Position numbers and translations under genes: made by a program. From assembly GCF_003234565.1 (NCBI RefSeq), contig NZ_QKTU01000001.1, forward strand, positions 248,001 through 312,000: a DNA stretch of 64,000 bases, in the 5' to 3' direction. The notes below the pieces were generated by a model, which was given only the letters and a program-made list of their open reading frames with translations, was not told where the DNA came from and ran no database searches. Position 1 is the stretch's first letter. Each line of letters begins with the position of its first letter. Shown piece by piece: positions 41,181 to 50,276 of this stretch. The DNA comes from Curtobacterium sp. MCBD17_013 (GTDB lineage: Bacteria; Actinomycetota; Actinomycetes; Actinomycetales; Microbacteriaceae).

Positions 41181-42794
41181 ATGGCTTCCGTGACCAAGCT
41201 GGGCAAGCGCGCCGCCGTGCTCGCCGGAGGGGCCCTGGCGACGACGCTCGTGCTCACCGGCTGTGCGGGCGGCGGCTCGTCCTCGAACCTGAACGGCCTG
41301 ATCGTCGGCACGAGCGACAGCATCGTCTCGCTGGACCCGGCCGGGTCGTACGACACCGGGTCCTTCGTGGTCCAGAACCAGGTGTTCCCGTTCCTCATGA
41401 ACACGCCGTCGGGCAGCCCAGACGTCAAGCCGGACATCGCGACCAAGGGCACCTTCACGAACCCGACGACCTACACGGTCACCCTCAAGAAGGGCCTCGA
41501 GTTCGCGAACGGGCACAAGCTCACCTCGAGCGACGTCAAGTTCTCGTTCGACCGCGAGGTCAAGATCAACAACGCGAACGGCCCGCAGTCGCTGCTCGCC
41601 AACATGAAGAGCATCTCGACCCCGAACGCGACGACGGTCGTGTTCCACCTGAACCACGCCGACCAGACCTGGCCGCAGGTGCTGTCGAGCCCGGCCGGCC
41701 CCATCGTCGACGAGCAGGTGTTCTCGGCGACCAAGCTGACGCCGGCGTCGAAGATCGTCTCCGGCGACGCCTTCGCGGGACAGTACAAGATCACGTCGTA
41801 CAAGCAGAACGACCTCATCCAGTACGCCCGCAACGACAAGTACGACGGCGTGCTCGGCAAGGCGAAGACCGACCAGGTGACGGCGCAGTACTTCACCAAG
41901 GAGACGGACCTCAAGCTCGCGGTGCAGAAGGGCGACGTCGACGTGGCGTACCGCTCCTTCACGCCGACCGACGTCACGAACCTGGCGAAGAAGAAGGACC
42001 TCAAGGTCACTTACGGTCCGGGTGGCGAGCTCCGCTACGTCGTGTTCAACTTCAACACGCAGCCGTTCGGCGCGACGACGAGCGAGAAGGACCCGGCCAA
42101 GGCCCTCGCGGTCCGCAAGGCCGTCGCCGACGTCGTGGACCGCAACGCCCTGGCCAAGCAGGTCTACGACAACACCTACACGCCGGCGTACTCGATGGTG
42201 CCGGACGGCCTGACCGGTGCGACCACGCCGTTCAAGACGCTCTACGGCGACGGCAACGGCGGCCCGGACGTCCAGAAGGCGAAGAAGACCCTCGCCGACG
42301 CGGGTGTGACCGGCAAGGTGACGCTCAACATCCAGTACGCGCCGGACCACTACGGCGAGGCGAGCGACGACGAGTACGCGCTCCTCAAGACCCAGCTCGA
42401 GAACTCGGGCCTGTTCGACGTCAACATCCAGTCGACGCTGTACACGACCTACTCGGCCGAGCGCGTGAAGGACGCCTACCCGGAGTACCAGCTCGGCTGG
42501 TTCCCGGACTTCTCGGACGCGGACAACTACCTGTCGCCGTTCTTCACGAAGGACAACTTCGTGCAGAACCACTACGACGACCCGACGATCCAGAAGCTGA
42601 TCGCGCAGGAGCAGGCGGAGTCCGACAAGACGAAGCGTGCGGACATCATCGGTCAGGCGCAGCAGCGTGAGGCCGAGCAGATCTCCACCCTGCCCCTCCT
42701 CCAGGGCAAGCAGGTCGCCGTCGCGAGCAAGGACGTCAAGGGCCTCGTGCTCGACCCCTCGTTCAAGTTCCGGTACGGGACGCTCACCAAGTAA
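41181..42794 (+). CDS. Peptide ABC transporter substrate-binding lipoprotein
   Basis: A 537-residue family-5 (DppA/OppA-like) extracytoplasmic binding protein. The lipoprotein signal has Lys/Arg residues, a hydrophobic run and the lipobox LTGC with Cys28. The mature protein begins with a Gly/Ser-rich linker, then GLIVGTSDSIVSLDPAGSYD, typical of the family. ATG 41181 is used (AGAGAGG upstream); ATG 41160 would add 7 residues. It is the first gene of the operon, and a hairpin after it probably keeps the permease genes at lower expression. The ligand (peptides or another oligomer) is not determined. Confidence 0.93.
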   Translation: MASVTKLGKRAAVLAGGALATTLVLTGCAGGGSSSNLNGLIVGTSDSIVSLDPAGSYDTGSFVVQNQVFPFLMNTPSGSPDVKPDIATKGTFTNPTTYTVTLKKGLEFANGHKLTSSDVKFSFDREVKINNANGPQSLLANMKSISTPNATTVVFHLNHADQTWPQVLSSPAGPIVDEQVFSATKLTPASKIVSGDAFAGQYKITSYKQNDLIQYARNDKYDGVLGKAKTDQVTAQYFTKETDLKLAVQKGDVDVAYRSFTPTDVTNLAKKKDLKVTYGPGGELRYVVFNFNTQPFGATTSEKDPAKALAVRKAVADVVDRNALAKQVYDNTYTPAYSMVPDGLTGATTPFKTLYGDGNGGPDVQKAKKTLADAGVTGKVTLNIQYAPDHYGEASDDEYALLKTQLENSGLFDVNIQSTLYTTYSAERVKDAYPEYQLGWFPDFSDADNYLSPFFTKDNFVQNHYDDPTIQKLIAQEQAESDKTKRADIIGQAQQREAEQISTLPLLQGKQVAVASKDVKGLVLDPSFKFRYGTLTK

Positions 42795-42811
42795 TCTCGG
42801 CACCACGTGCA

Positions 42812-42837
42812 GGGGGCGCTCCGACCGGGGCGCCCCC
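42812..42837 (+). terminator. Partial terminator between binding-protein and permease genes
   Basis: Perfect 7-bp stem GGGGGCG (42812-42818) / CGCCCCC (42831-42837) followed by TCTCGTTG. Its position fits an intra-operon attenuating hairpin. Confidence 0.55.
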
Positions 42838-42950
42838 TCTCGTTGCCCGGCCGGGAGGACCGGGGCGACCCCGGTACGGTCCGCACGCCGACGAGGCGGG
42901 CGCGAACCGTCCCTCCCGACCGGCACCGGACAGAAAGGCACACAGCACTC

Positions 42951-44045
42951 GTGACCGTGACCAACGCGGACCCCGTGGCGGCGGAGCCGACGAAGGCGAC
43001 CGCCGCTCGTCGCTCGGCCGGCGGGGGAGGGCTCGGACGGTACGTCCTCGTCCGGTTCCTCCTCATCTTCCCGACCGTCTTCATCCTCGTGACGCTCGTG
43101 TTCTTCCTCATGCGCGTCATCGGGAACCCGATCGTCGCCTCGGTGGGAGGGCGCCTGACGCCCGAGCAGCTGCAGGCGCGGTTGCACGCCGCGGGCTACG
43201 ACCGTCCGGTGATCGTGCAGTACCTGCAGTACCTCGGACAGATCGTCCGCGGCGACTTCGGCACGACGGTCACGGACCACCGGCCGATCAGCCAGATCAT
43301 CCTCGAGTACGGCGGCGCCACGGTCGAGCTCGTGTTCTACGCGCTCATCATCGCGCTCGTGCTCGGCATCCCGCTCGGCATGCTCGCCGCGTACATGCGC
43401 GACAAGTGGCCGGACGTCCTCCTGCGCGCCCTGGCGATCCTGACGTACGCGACCCCCGTGTTCTTCGGCGGTCTGCTGCTCAAGCTCGTGTTCTCGATCT
43501 GGCTCGGGTGGCTGCCGCTCGGCGACCGCGCCTCGACCCGGGTCGAACTCGCGCTGAACAACGTGCCCGGTGCCACGGGCATTTACCTGATCGACGCGCT
43601 CCGGACCGGCAACGGCGTCATCATCGGCGACGTCCTGCAGCACGCGGTGCTGCCGGCGTTCACGCTCGGGCTGCTGACGGCGGGCATCTTCCTGCGCCTC
43701 GTCCGCGCGAACATGATCGGCTCCCTCGGGTCCGACTACGTCGACGCCGCCCGGTCGCGCGGTGTCCGCGAGTCCCGGCTCGTGCGCACGCACGCCTTCC
43801 GGCCGGCCCTCGTGCCGATCATCACCGTCATGGGGCTGCAGATCGCCATGCTCCTCGGCGGGTCCGTGCTCACCGAGACGACCTTCGGGTGGCGGGGACT
43901 CGGGTTCGAGCTCCAGCAGTACCTGTCCGCGCGCGACTTCGTCGCCGTGCAGGGGATCGTCGCGGTCCTCGCCGTCATCGTCGCCGTCACGAACTTCGTC
44001 GTCGACGTGGTCGCGGCGCTCATCGACCCGAGAGTGAGGTACTGA
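42951..44045 (+). CDS. Peptide ABC transporter permease (DppB-like)
   Basis: A 364-residue inner-membrane permease. A polar N-terminus precedes helix one (~25-50), then a periplasmic region (GRLTPEQLQARLHAAGYDRP) and five further helices. The EAA loop is DYVDAARSRGVRESRLVRTH, and the C-terminus ends IDPRVRY, typical of DppB proteins. GTG 42951 follows GAAAGG; GTG 42957 is an alternative. The next permease starts 1 nt after the stop. Confidence 0.93.
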   Translation: MTVTNADPVAAEPTKATAARRSAGGGGLGRYVLVRFLLIFPTVFILVTLVFFLMRVIGNPIVASVGGRLTPEQLQARLHAAGYDRPVIVQYLQYLGQIVRGDFGTTVTDHRPISQIILEYGGATVELVFYALIIALVLGIPLGMLAAYMRDKWPDVLLRALAILTYATPVFFGGLLLKLVFSIWLGWLPLGDRASTRVELALNNVPGATGIYLIDALRTGNGVIIGDVLQHAVLPAFTLGLLTAGIFLRLVRANMIGSLGSDYVDAARSRGVRESRLVRTHAFRPALVPIITVMGLQIAMLLGGSVLTETTFGWRGLGFELQQYLSARDFVAVQGIVAVLAVIVAVTNFVVDVVAALIDPRVRY

Positions 44046-44046
44046 G

Positions 44047-45048
44047 ATGTCCGACGTGGCCCTCCTCGACCGCCGCGAGGCCTGGTGGAAGCGCCTGCCG
44101 ATCGTCGAACAGCTCCGGCGGAGCGTCGGCTGGCAGCGGGCGATGCTCGTCACCGGAGTCGTCATCTGCGCGCTGTTCCTGCTCGTCGCCCTCTTCGCGC
44201 CGCTCATCGCGCCGTACGGGTTCGCGCAGTTGCAGGACGGCGCGGGCCATCCGTTCCCACGCACCGGCGCCCCGAGCAGCACGCACGTCTGGGGCACGAC
44301 CGTCGGTGGGTTCGACGTGTTCAGCCGGGTGGTGTTCGGCGCCCGCACCGCGGTCCTCGTGGTCGTCGTCGCGGTCGTGATCTCCATCGTCGTCGGCGTC
44401 CTGCTCGGCATGGTCTCCGGGTACATCGGCGGCTGGCTCGACCGGGTGCTCGTGGTCGTCGCCGACGCCGTGTACGCGTTCCCGTCCCTCCTGCTCGCGA
44501 TCGTCGTGTCGATCGTGATCTCCGGCGGTCAGTCGAGCTACGCGGGCGGCATCGTCTCGGCAGGCATCTCGATCACGGTCGTGTACGTGCCGCAGTACTT
44601 CCGCGTCATCCGTGCCGAGGCCGTCCGGCTCAAGGGCGAGGCGTTCGTGGAGTCGGCCCGCGTCGTGGGCACGAACCCGTGGCGCATCATGACGCGCCAC
44701 GTGCTCCGCAACGCGACGCGCAGCCTGCCGCTCATCCTGACGCTCAACGCGTCGGACGCGATCCTGACGCTCGCGAGCCTCGGGTTCCTCGGCTTCGGCA
44801 TCGGCCCGACCGCGGGCTCGGAGTGGGGGTACGACCTCAACCGCGCCCTGTCCGACACCGCGAGCGGGATCTGGTGGACGGGTGTCTACCCCGGCATCGC
44901 GATCGTGCTGCTCGTGCTCGGGGTCACCTTCATCGGCGAGAGCCTCAACGACATCTCCGACCCCCGCCTCCGTGCGCGCCGCCGCGCGAAGCAGCGGGTC
45001 ACCGAGCGGCCGGTCCCGGCCGCGGCCACGGAAGGAGCGGGCGCATGA
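44047..45048 (+). CDS. Peptide ABC transporter permease (DppC-like)
   Basis: A 333-residue permease forming the channel with the preceding subunit. Its N-terminal helix (~35-60) is followed by a periplasmic segment with the DppC-type WGTTVGGFDVFSRVVFGART. Four to five further helices and the EAA loop (AFVESARVVGTNPWRIMTRH) follow. The C-terminus ends with SDPRLRARRRAKQR, typical of DppC proteins. The stop overlaps the ATPase ATG by 4 nt. Confidence 0.93.
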   Translation: MSDVALLDRREAWWKRLPIVEQLRRSVGWQRAMLVTGVVICALFLLVALFAPLIAPYGFAQLQDGAGHPFPRTGAPSSTHVWGTTVGGFDVFSRVVFGARTAVLVVVVAVVISIVVGVLLGMVSGYIGGWLDRVLVVVADAVYAFPSLLLAIVVSIVISGGQSSYAGGIVSAGISITVVYVPQYFRVIRAEAVRLKGEAFVESARVVGTNPWRIMTRHVLRNATRSLPLILTLNASDAILTLASLGFLGFGIGPTAGSEWGYDLNRALSDTASGIWWTGVYPGIAIVLLVLGVTFIGESLNDISDPRLRARRRAKQRVTERPVPAAATEGAGA

Positions 45049-46757
45049 CGGACGCGACGAACGAGGCGGGCGCCGCGCCGCGCCTCCACAACGGTCGGAG
45101 CACCGGGGAGGCGGTGGCGACCGTCGACGACCTGTCGGTCACCTTCGCCACGGACAACGGTGCGGTCGCCGCGGTCGACCACGTGTCGATCGACGTGCGG
45201 CCGGGTGAGGTCCTGGCCCTGGTCGGCGAGTCCGGGTCCGGCAAGTCGGTGACGGCCCGGAGCATGCTGCGCCTGCTCCCGGAGACCGCCACCGTGTCGG
45301 GTGCGGTCGTGCTCGGCGGCGACGACGTCGTGCGCGTCTCGTCGCAGCGGCTCCGGGAACTCCGCGGCACCGCGGGCGCGATGGTGTTCCAGGAGCCGTC
45401 GACCGCGCTGAATCCCGTGTTCACGGTCGGATGGCAGATCGCCGAGGGCATCCGTGCCCACGGTGGGGTCTCGAAGCACGAGGCCCGGAAGCGCGCCATC
45501 GAGTACCTGCGCCGCGTCGGGATCCCCGACCCCGAGCAGCGGGTCGACCACTACCCGCACCAGTTCTCCGGCGGTCAGAAGCAGCGCGTCGTCATCGCCA
45601 TGGCCCTCGTCCTCGAGCCGAGCGTGATCATCGCGGACGAGCCGACGACGGCCCTCGACGTCACCGTGCAGGCGGAGATCCTCGACCTGCTCCGGCGCTG
45701 CCGCGACGAGTTCGGTGCCGCCATCGTCCTCATCACCCACAACATGGGCGTGGTCGCCGACCTCGCGGACCGGGTGGCCGTGATGTACCAGGGCGAGGTC
45801 GTCGAGGAGGCCGACGTACGGACGCTGTTCGCCGCGCCGACCGCCGACTACACGAAGCGCCTGCTCGCGGCCGTGCCGCGGCTGTCGGCCGCGACGACGA
45901 GCGACCGGCGGGCGCTGGTCGACGAGTCCGTCGCGCCGGTCGTGCGGGCTCGCGGTCTCGAGATCGAGTACCCGGGGCGGCTCGGATCGCCCGCGTTCTG
46001 CGCCGTCAAGGGCGTCGACCTGGCGATCCGCCCCGGCGAGGTCCTGGGACTCGTGGGCGAGTCGGGGTCCGGCAAGACGACCATCGGCCGGGCGATCGCG
46101 GGCCTCACGCGCGTGACCGGCGGGTCCCTCGAGGTGCTCGGCACCGAGATGCTCGGCTACCGCGAGCGCGACTTCAAGCCCCGTCGCAAGGAGATCGGGT
46201 TCGTGTTCCAGGACCCCGCGACGAGCTTCAACCCGCTGCTGACGATCGCGGAGGCCGTGGCCGAGCCGCTCGTCGTGCACGGTGAGGCCCGGTCCCCGCG
46301 CGCCGCCCGCGCACGGGTCGACGAACTGCTCGAGGCCGTCCAGCTGCCCCGGGCGTACGGCGAGCGGTTCCCGCACGAGCTCTCGGGCGGTCAGCGGCAG
46401 CGCGCGTCGCTCGCGCGGTCGCTCGCGCTGCGGCCGAAGCTGCTCATCGCCGACGAACCGACGAGTGCGCTCGACGTGTCCGTGCAGGCCCGCGTGCTCG
46501 AACTGTTCCTCGAGCTCCAGCAGGACCTCGGGTTCGCGTCGTTGTTCATCAGCCACGACCTCGCCGTCGTCGGCGCGCTGTCCGACCGGATCGCCGTGCT
46601 TTACCGGGGCGACCTCGTCGAGGAGGGCACCGCGGCCGAGGTCCTCGGCGCGCCCCGGCATCCGTACACCCAGCGCCTCCTCGCGTCCCTGCCGGTCCCG
46701 GACCCGGCGGAGCAGGCGGAGCGACGGCGTACCCTGGAGCAGCTGGCGGCGCAGTGA
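45045..46757 (+). CDS. Fused peptide ABC transporter ATPase (DppD-DppF)
   Basis: A 570-residue protein with two complete nucleotide-binding domains in one chain. Domain one (~25-280): Walker A GESGSGKSV, Q-loop MVFQEPSTALNP, signature FSGGQKQR, Walker B IIADEPTTALDV. Domain two (~300-560): Walker A GESGSGKTT, Q-loop FVFQDPATSFNP, signature LSGGQRQR, Walker B LIADEPTSALDV. ATG 45045 has GAAGGA upstream and overlaps the DppC-like gene. DppD-DppF fusions are common, so this gene alone should energise the transporter, which makes the third ATPase downstream notable. Confidence 0.94.
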   Translation: MTDATNEAGAAPRLHNGRSTGEAVATVDDLSVTFATDNGAVAAVDHVSIDVRPGEVLALVGESGSGKSVTARSMLRLLPETATVSGAVVLGGDDVVRVSSQRLRELRGTAGAMVFQEPSTALNPVFTVGWQIAEGIRAHGGVSKHEARKRAIEYLRRVGIPDPEQRVDHYPHQFSGGQKQRVVIAMALVLEPSVIIADEPTTALDVTVQAEILDLLRRCRDEFGAAIVLITHNMGVVADLADRVAVMYQGEVVEEADVRTLFAAPTADYTKRLLAAVPRLSAATTSDRRALVDESVAPVVRARGLEIEYPGRLGSPAFCAVKGVDLAIRPGEVLGLVGESGSGKTTIGRAIAGLTRVTGGSLEVLGTEMLGYRERDFKPRRKEIGFVFQDPATSFNPLLTIAEAVAEPLVVHGEARSPRAARARVDELLEAVQLPRAYGERFPHELSGGQRQRASLARSLALRPKLLIADEPTSALDVSVQARVLELFLELQQDLGFASLFISHDLAVVGALSDRIAVLYRGDLVEEGTAAEVLGAPRHPYTQRLLASLPVPDPAEQAERRRTLEQLAAQ

Positions 46758-46788
46758 TCGACGGCTCCCGCGATCAGGAAGGGGACGC

Positions 46789-47700
46789 ATGGTCGGGGTG
46801 AACGGTCCCGCGGTCATCGCGGACGACGTGTCGATCGAGTACCGCGGCACCGGCGCGGCCCGGCCGGTCCGTGCCGTCGACGGCGTCAGCCTCACGGTGC
46901 AGCAGGGCGAGATCCTCGCCGTGCTCGGTGGTTCCGGGTCGGGCAAGTCGACCCTCGCCGCGGCGATCGCCGGACAGGTGGGGGACCCGCGCGAGGGCGA
47001 GGCATCGGCCCGTCGGCACATCGTCGGCGGCGAGCTCACCGTGCTCGGACAGGGCCTGCGTCGGCTCGGCACGCACTCGCGGCGCCGCACCCGGCTGACC
47101 GGCACGATCGGCTACCTGAGTCAGGACGCGGCCGACCACCTGAGCCCGGACCTGACCGTCGGCGAGGCGATCGCCGAGCCGGTGTACGCGCGGGACCGAC
47201 GGTTCGACCGGAAGGTCGCCGGCCTCATGGTCGCGCGCCTCGTCGACGCCGTGCACCTGCCGCTCGGGATCATGCGCTCGCACACGTGGGAGCTCTCGAG
47301 CGGGCAGCGGCAGCGCGTCGCCCTCGCCCGGGCGCTCGTGCTCGAGCCGCAGCTCCTCGTGGCCGACGAGCCCGCGCGGGGCGTCGACGTCCTCGTCCGC
47401 CAGTCCGTGCTCGAGGCCCTCGCGACCATCCAGCGCGCCCTCGGGTTCTCGGCGGTCGTCGTCTCGAGCGACGTCCGGGAGGCCCGTGCCCTGGCCGACC
47501 GCGTCGCCGTGCTCCGCGAGGGGGGGCTCGTCGGGCTCGGCACCTTCGACGAGGTGTTCGACGCGCCACTCGACCCCTACGTCAAGACCCTCGCCGCGAC
47601 CGCCGCACGGCCCGTCAAGCGGGCCAAGCCGACCTCGCGTCGGATGGCACCCCCGATCGAGACGGCCGTCGCGGCCACGACCACCGAAGGAACCGTGTGA
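46789..47700 (+). CDS. Additional ABC ATPase in the peptide-transport operon
   Basis: A 303-residue ABC ATPase. Walker A is GGSGSGKSTLAAAIA, the signature is LSSGQRQRVALARAL (Ser in place of the first Gly), and Walker B is LLVADEPARGVD. The D-loop lacks the usual SALD form. The Q-loop region reads GTIGYLSQDAADHLSPDLTV, as in Dpp/Nik-type ATPases. It has AGGAAGGGG upstream of ATG 46789 and starts 31 nt after the fused ATPase. The C-terminal ~35 residues are Lys/Arg/Ala-rich. Whether it joins the same permeases or serves another transporter is not clear. It is coupled to the dehydrogenase downstream. Confidence 0.88.
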   Translation: MVGVNGPAVIADDVSIEYRGTGAARPVRAVDGVSLTVQQGEILAVLGGSGSGKSTLAAAIAGQVGDPREGEASARRHIVGGELTVLGQGLRRLGTHSRRRTRLTGTIGYLSQDAADHLSPDLTVGEAIAEPVYARDRRFDRKVAGLMVARLVDAVHLPLGIMRSHTWELSSGQRQRVALARALVLEPQLLVADEPARGVDVLVRQSVLEALATIQRALGFSAVVVSSDVREARALADRVAVLREGGLVGLGTFDEVFDAPLDPYVKTLAATAARPVKRAKPTSRRMAPPIETAVAATTTEGTV

Positions 47701-48713
47701 GCACCAACGAACGGCAGCAAGCGACCCGCGGCCACCGCGCCGTCGTGACCGACGCCGGGCGGCCCCTCCCGGGACCGGTCCCGACCCCGGGCCCGGTCGC
47801 GGTCCTCCCGGCCCCGGCGGACCTGCACGTCGCCGCGGTGGAGGCGGCGGGCGGCTCCGTCGCGCCGGCCTCGGCGGACACGCGGGGCATCGTCTGGCTC
47901 GACGCGCGCGACGCGCAGGGCCTGGCGGACGCGCTCGCGGCCTCGCCCGGCGTGACGTGGGTCCAGCTGCCGTTCGCCGGCGTCGACGCCTTCGCCGACC
48001 TCATCGCGGACCACGGCGACCACGTGCTCTTCACGAGCGCGAAGGGTGCCTACGCGGAGCCGGTGGCCGAGCACGCGCTCGCCCTGACGCTCGCGACGCT
48101 CCGCGTGCTGCCGAAGCGCGCCCGGGCGACGAGCTGGGCGACCGAGCCCGAGGGCGTGTCGCTGTACGGACGGAACGTCGTCGTCATCGGTGCGGGCGGG
48201 ATCGCCCTCGAGTACATCCGGTTGCTCGCCCCGTTCGACACCGAGGTCACCGTCGTCCGACGGTCCTCGGAGCCCGTGCCCGGAGCGGCGCGCACCGTCA
48301 CCGTCGACCACATCGACGAGGTCCTGCCGGATGCCGACGTCGTGATGATCGCCGCCGCGATGACGTCCGGCACCGCGCGACTGCTCGACGCCGACCGCCT
48401 GGCGCGCATGCGTCCCTCGGTCCGGATCGTGAACATCGCCCGTGGCGGACTCGTCGACACCGACGCGCTGCTCGCTGCGCTGCGGAGCGGGCAGATCGCC
48501 GGCGCGGGCCTCGACGTCACCGATCCCGAACCGTTGCCCGACGGCCACCCCCTGTGGGACGAGCCGGGCGTGGTCATCACGCCCCACCAGGCGGACACCC
48601 CGGACATGGTGGCGCCGCTGCTCGCCGAACGGATCCGCGTGAACACCGCGGCGTTCCTCAGTGGTGACGGCACCGGGTTCATCGGGGTCGTCGATCCGGC
48701 TGCCGGGTACTGA
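47697..48713 (+). CDS. D-isomer-specific 2-hydroxyacid dehydrogenase
   Basis: A 338-residue NAD(P)-dependent oxidoreductase that interconverts 2-hydroxy and 2-keto acids. The Rossmann motif is GAGGIALEYIRLL (last position Ala, not Gly). Catalytic residues are Arg in NIARGGLVDTDALL, Glu in DVTDPEPLPDGHPLW and His in ITPHQAD. The N-terminal ~35 residues, Pro/Arg-rich, look non-conserved. GTG 47697 overlaps the ATPase stop by 4 nt, so it belongs to the transporter operon and may act on an imported compound (inference). A hairpin follows. Confidence 0.9.
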   Translation: MSTNERQQATRGHRAVVTDAGRPLPGPVPTPGPVAVLPAPADLHVAAVEAAGGSVAPASADTRGIVWLDARDAQGLADALAASPGVTWVQLPFAGVDAFADLIADHGDHVLFTSAKGAYAEPVAEHALALTLATLRVLPKRARATSWATEPEGVSLYGRNVVVIGAGGIALEYIRLLAPFDTEVTVVRRSSEPVPGAARTVTVDHIDEVLPDADVVMIAAAMTSGTARLLDADRLARMRPSVRIVNIARGGLVDTDALLAALRSGQIAGAGLDVTDPEPLPDGHPLWDEPGVVITPHQADTPDMVAPLLAERIRVNTAAFLSGDGTGFIGVVDPAAGY

Positions 48714-48779
48714 TCGCAGGTGCCGGCGGCCCGGCGCCGGCCCGGCTCGCTGTTCCTCGTCGACTCAGCGGGAACGACA

Positions 48780-48807
48780 ACGGCCCCCCGCAGATGCGGA
48801 GGGCCGT
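48780..48807. terminator. Bidirectional hairpin between the dehydrogenase gene and tRNA-Asn
   Basis: ACGGCCC (48780-48786) pairs with GGGCCGT (48801-48807), with two more pairs inside beyond one mismatch. It lies downstream of both convergent genes. Confidence 0.6.
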
Positions 48808-48819
48808 CGCCGTGGATCG

Positions 48820-48892
48820 CTCCCCGACTTGGACTCGAACCAAGAACCTGCCGGTTAACAGCCGGCTGCTCTGCCAATTGAGCTATCGAGGA
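48820..48892 (-). tRNA. tRNA-Asn (anticodon GTT)
   Basis: A 73-nt cloverleaf on the minus strand. The acceptor stem TCCTCGA pairs with TCGGGGA and the discriminator base is G. The anticodon loop CTGTTAA holds GTT (complement at 48857-48859), and the T-loop is GGTTCGAGTCC. The CCA end is not encoded. It is a single tRNA, not part of a cluster. Confidence 0.97.
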
Positions 48893-49030
48893 ATGCTGCT
48901 GAACAGCGGGTACGAGCATACCAGCACTCCGGGCTCGCCACGACCACGGGGCCGCATCCCGGGCGCGTCACGCTCCGAGCTGACACCGGTGCGGTCACGT
49001 CGGATGCCCGTCCGCGCCAGGAGACCCTGT

Positions 49031-49036
49031 TAGCGT
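49031..49036 (+). promoter_or_regulatory. -10 element of a leaderless lipoprotein gene
   Basis: TAGCGT, 6 nt before GTG 49043. Confidence 0.6.
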
Positions 49037-49042
49037 TCTCAG

Positions 49043-49690
49043 GTGCGGATCGTCCGGAGGAGCGCGGCGGCGACGGCGCTCGGGCTGGCGCTCGCGTCGC
49101 TGCTGGCCCTGGGCGCGTGCACGACGAACGAGCCGGCCGCGCCGCCCACCGCGGGCGCGCTGCCGTCGACCGCGAGCCCGCAGGCACCCGGCCCGGCATC
49201 GGGATCCCCGAGGACCGCAGCAGGCGCGGGTGCGTCAGCGGACACGGGGGCCTCGTCGGACACCGCTCCGGGCACGGGCGCGGGGGCGGGTACGGACAGC
49301 GTCGGCGCGAGCCCCGTCGTGTTCGCCTTCCGCTGCCGGACCACGACGAGCAGGAGCGCGACGGACGGCGTCCCCGACGACGACTCCGGCGACGTCACGC
49401 TCTTCACCACGTACGCCGCCGCATGGGAGGCCCGGAGTCGCTCCTGCACCGCCGTGCGGATCGCCGGGTCGGTGCCGTCCGACCAACAGCGTGCCGCCGT
49501 GGCGGCGGCGGGCGGGGCGCTCGGGCTCCGCGCGCTCGCGGGCCGGTGCGCAGAGGTCGGGACCGGTCCCTTCGACGGCAGGGTGGCCTCCCGACATGCG
49601 TTGCTCGAGGCCCGTGCCGTCGTCCTCTACTGCCCGGGGCACCCGCAGATCGCGCGCGTGCGCGCCGCCATCGCCGCGGTCGAGGGCTGA
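49043..49690 (+). CDS. Putative secreted lipoprotein of unknown function
   Basis: A 215-residue lipoprotein. The signal has Arg at 2, 5 and 6, a Leu/Ala-rich core and the lipobox LGAC with Cys26. A long Ala/Pro/Ser/Thr/Gly linker (~28-90) leads to a domain with FRCRTTTSRSA, TTYAAAWEARSRSCTAVRI and LEARAVVLYCPGHPQIARVR; its four cysteines may form disulfides outside the cell. No family recognised. GTG 49043 is fixed by the -10 6 nt upstream. Its stop is only 4 nt from that of the convergent def gene, with no hairpin between them. Confidence 0.78.
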   Translation: MRIVRRSAAATALGLALASLLALGACTTNEPAAPPTAGALPSTASPQAPGPASGSPRTAAGAGASADTGASSDTAPGTGAGAGTDSVGASPVVFAFRCRTTTSRSATDGVPDDDSGDVTLFTTYAAAWEARSRSCTAVRIAGSVPSDQQRAAVAAAGGALGLRALAGRCAEVGTGPFDGRVASRHALLEARAVVLYCPGHPQIARVRAAIAAVEG

Positions 49691-49694
49691 GGGG

Positions 49695-50270
49695 TCAGCC
49701 TTCCGGGTGGTCGCGACCGGGGAGCCAGGACTTGCCCGGCACCCCCCAGCTCTGCTTGCGCACCGCCTTGAGTGCGGCCTTGCCGTACGGGTGGGACAAC
49801 CGGTCGGCGTAGAGCACGCCGTCCAGGTGGTCGTACTCGTGCTGAAAGACGCGGGCGAGCCAGCCGTGCGCCTCGATCTCGTACGGGGTGCCGTCAACGT
49901 CCTGCGCGCGGAGGATGGCGCCCTCGGCCCGACGGAGCGGGAACCGCTCGCCCGGGATGGACAGGCAGCCCTCGGACTCCTCGTCCTCGTCGAGGTCCGC
50001 GTGGGTCTCCGGGACGAGGGGCGACGTCCACAGCACGGGGTTCACCGCCGCGCCCCGCCAGAGCTCGCCGTCGTCGTCCCTCCACGAGAACACGAACAGA
50101 CGCTTGGCGACCCCGACCTGCGGCCCGGCCAGCCCGACGCCCGGAGCGAGGTCCATGGTGGCGTACATGTCGTCGACGAGCGCACGGAGTCCGTCGTCGA
50201 AGGCGGTGACCTCGGTCGCAGGAGCGTGGAGCACGGGATCGCCCGTGATGCGGATCGGGAGGACGGCCAT
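49695..50270 (-). CDS. def: Peptide deformylase
   Basis: A 191-residue metalloenzyme that removes formyl from new N-terminal methionines. All three motifs are present: GVGLAGPQVG, EGCLSIPG (Cys metal ligand) and QHEYDHLDG (HExxH). An acidic insert (DLDEDEESE) precedes motif two. Start 50270 is supported by TAGCCT 6 nt upstream on this strand. The promoter is divergent from that of the DMT transporter gene, with 41 nt between the two start codons. Confidence 0.96.
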   Translation of the reverse strand: MAVLPIRITGDPVLHAPATEVTAFDDGLRALVDDMYATMDLAPGVGLAGPQVGVAKRLFVFSWRDDDGELWRGAAVNPVLWTSPLVPETHADLDEDEESEGCLSIPGERFPLRRAEGAILRAQDVDGTPYEIEAHGWLARVFQHEYDHLDGVLYADRLSHPYGKAALKAVRKQSWGVPGKSWLPGRDHPEG

Positions 50271-50276
50271 TCGTCC

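Noticed and set aside
40938..44426. Very long open frames antisense to real genes (this one >1100 codons; others at 1110-2774, 3222-5153, 5020-8307 and 60120-63272)
   Set aside because: They are Arg/Asp/Gly-rich mirror frames produced by ~70% GC and codon bias on the other strand. None has recognisable domains, and each lies opposite a clearly conserved gene.
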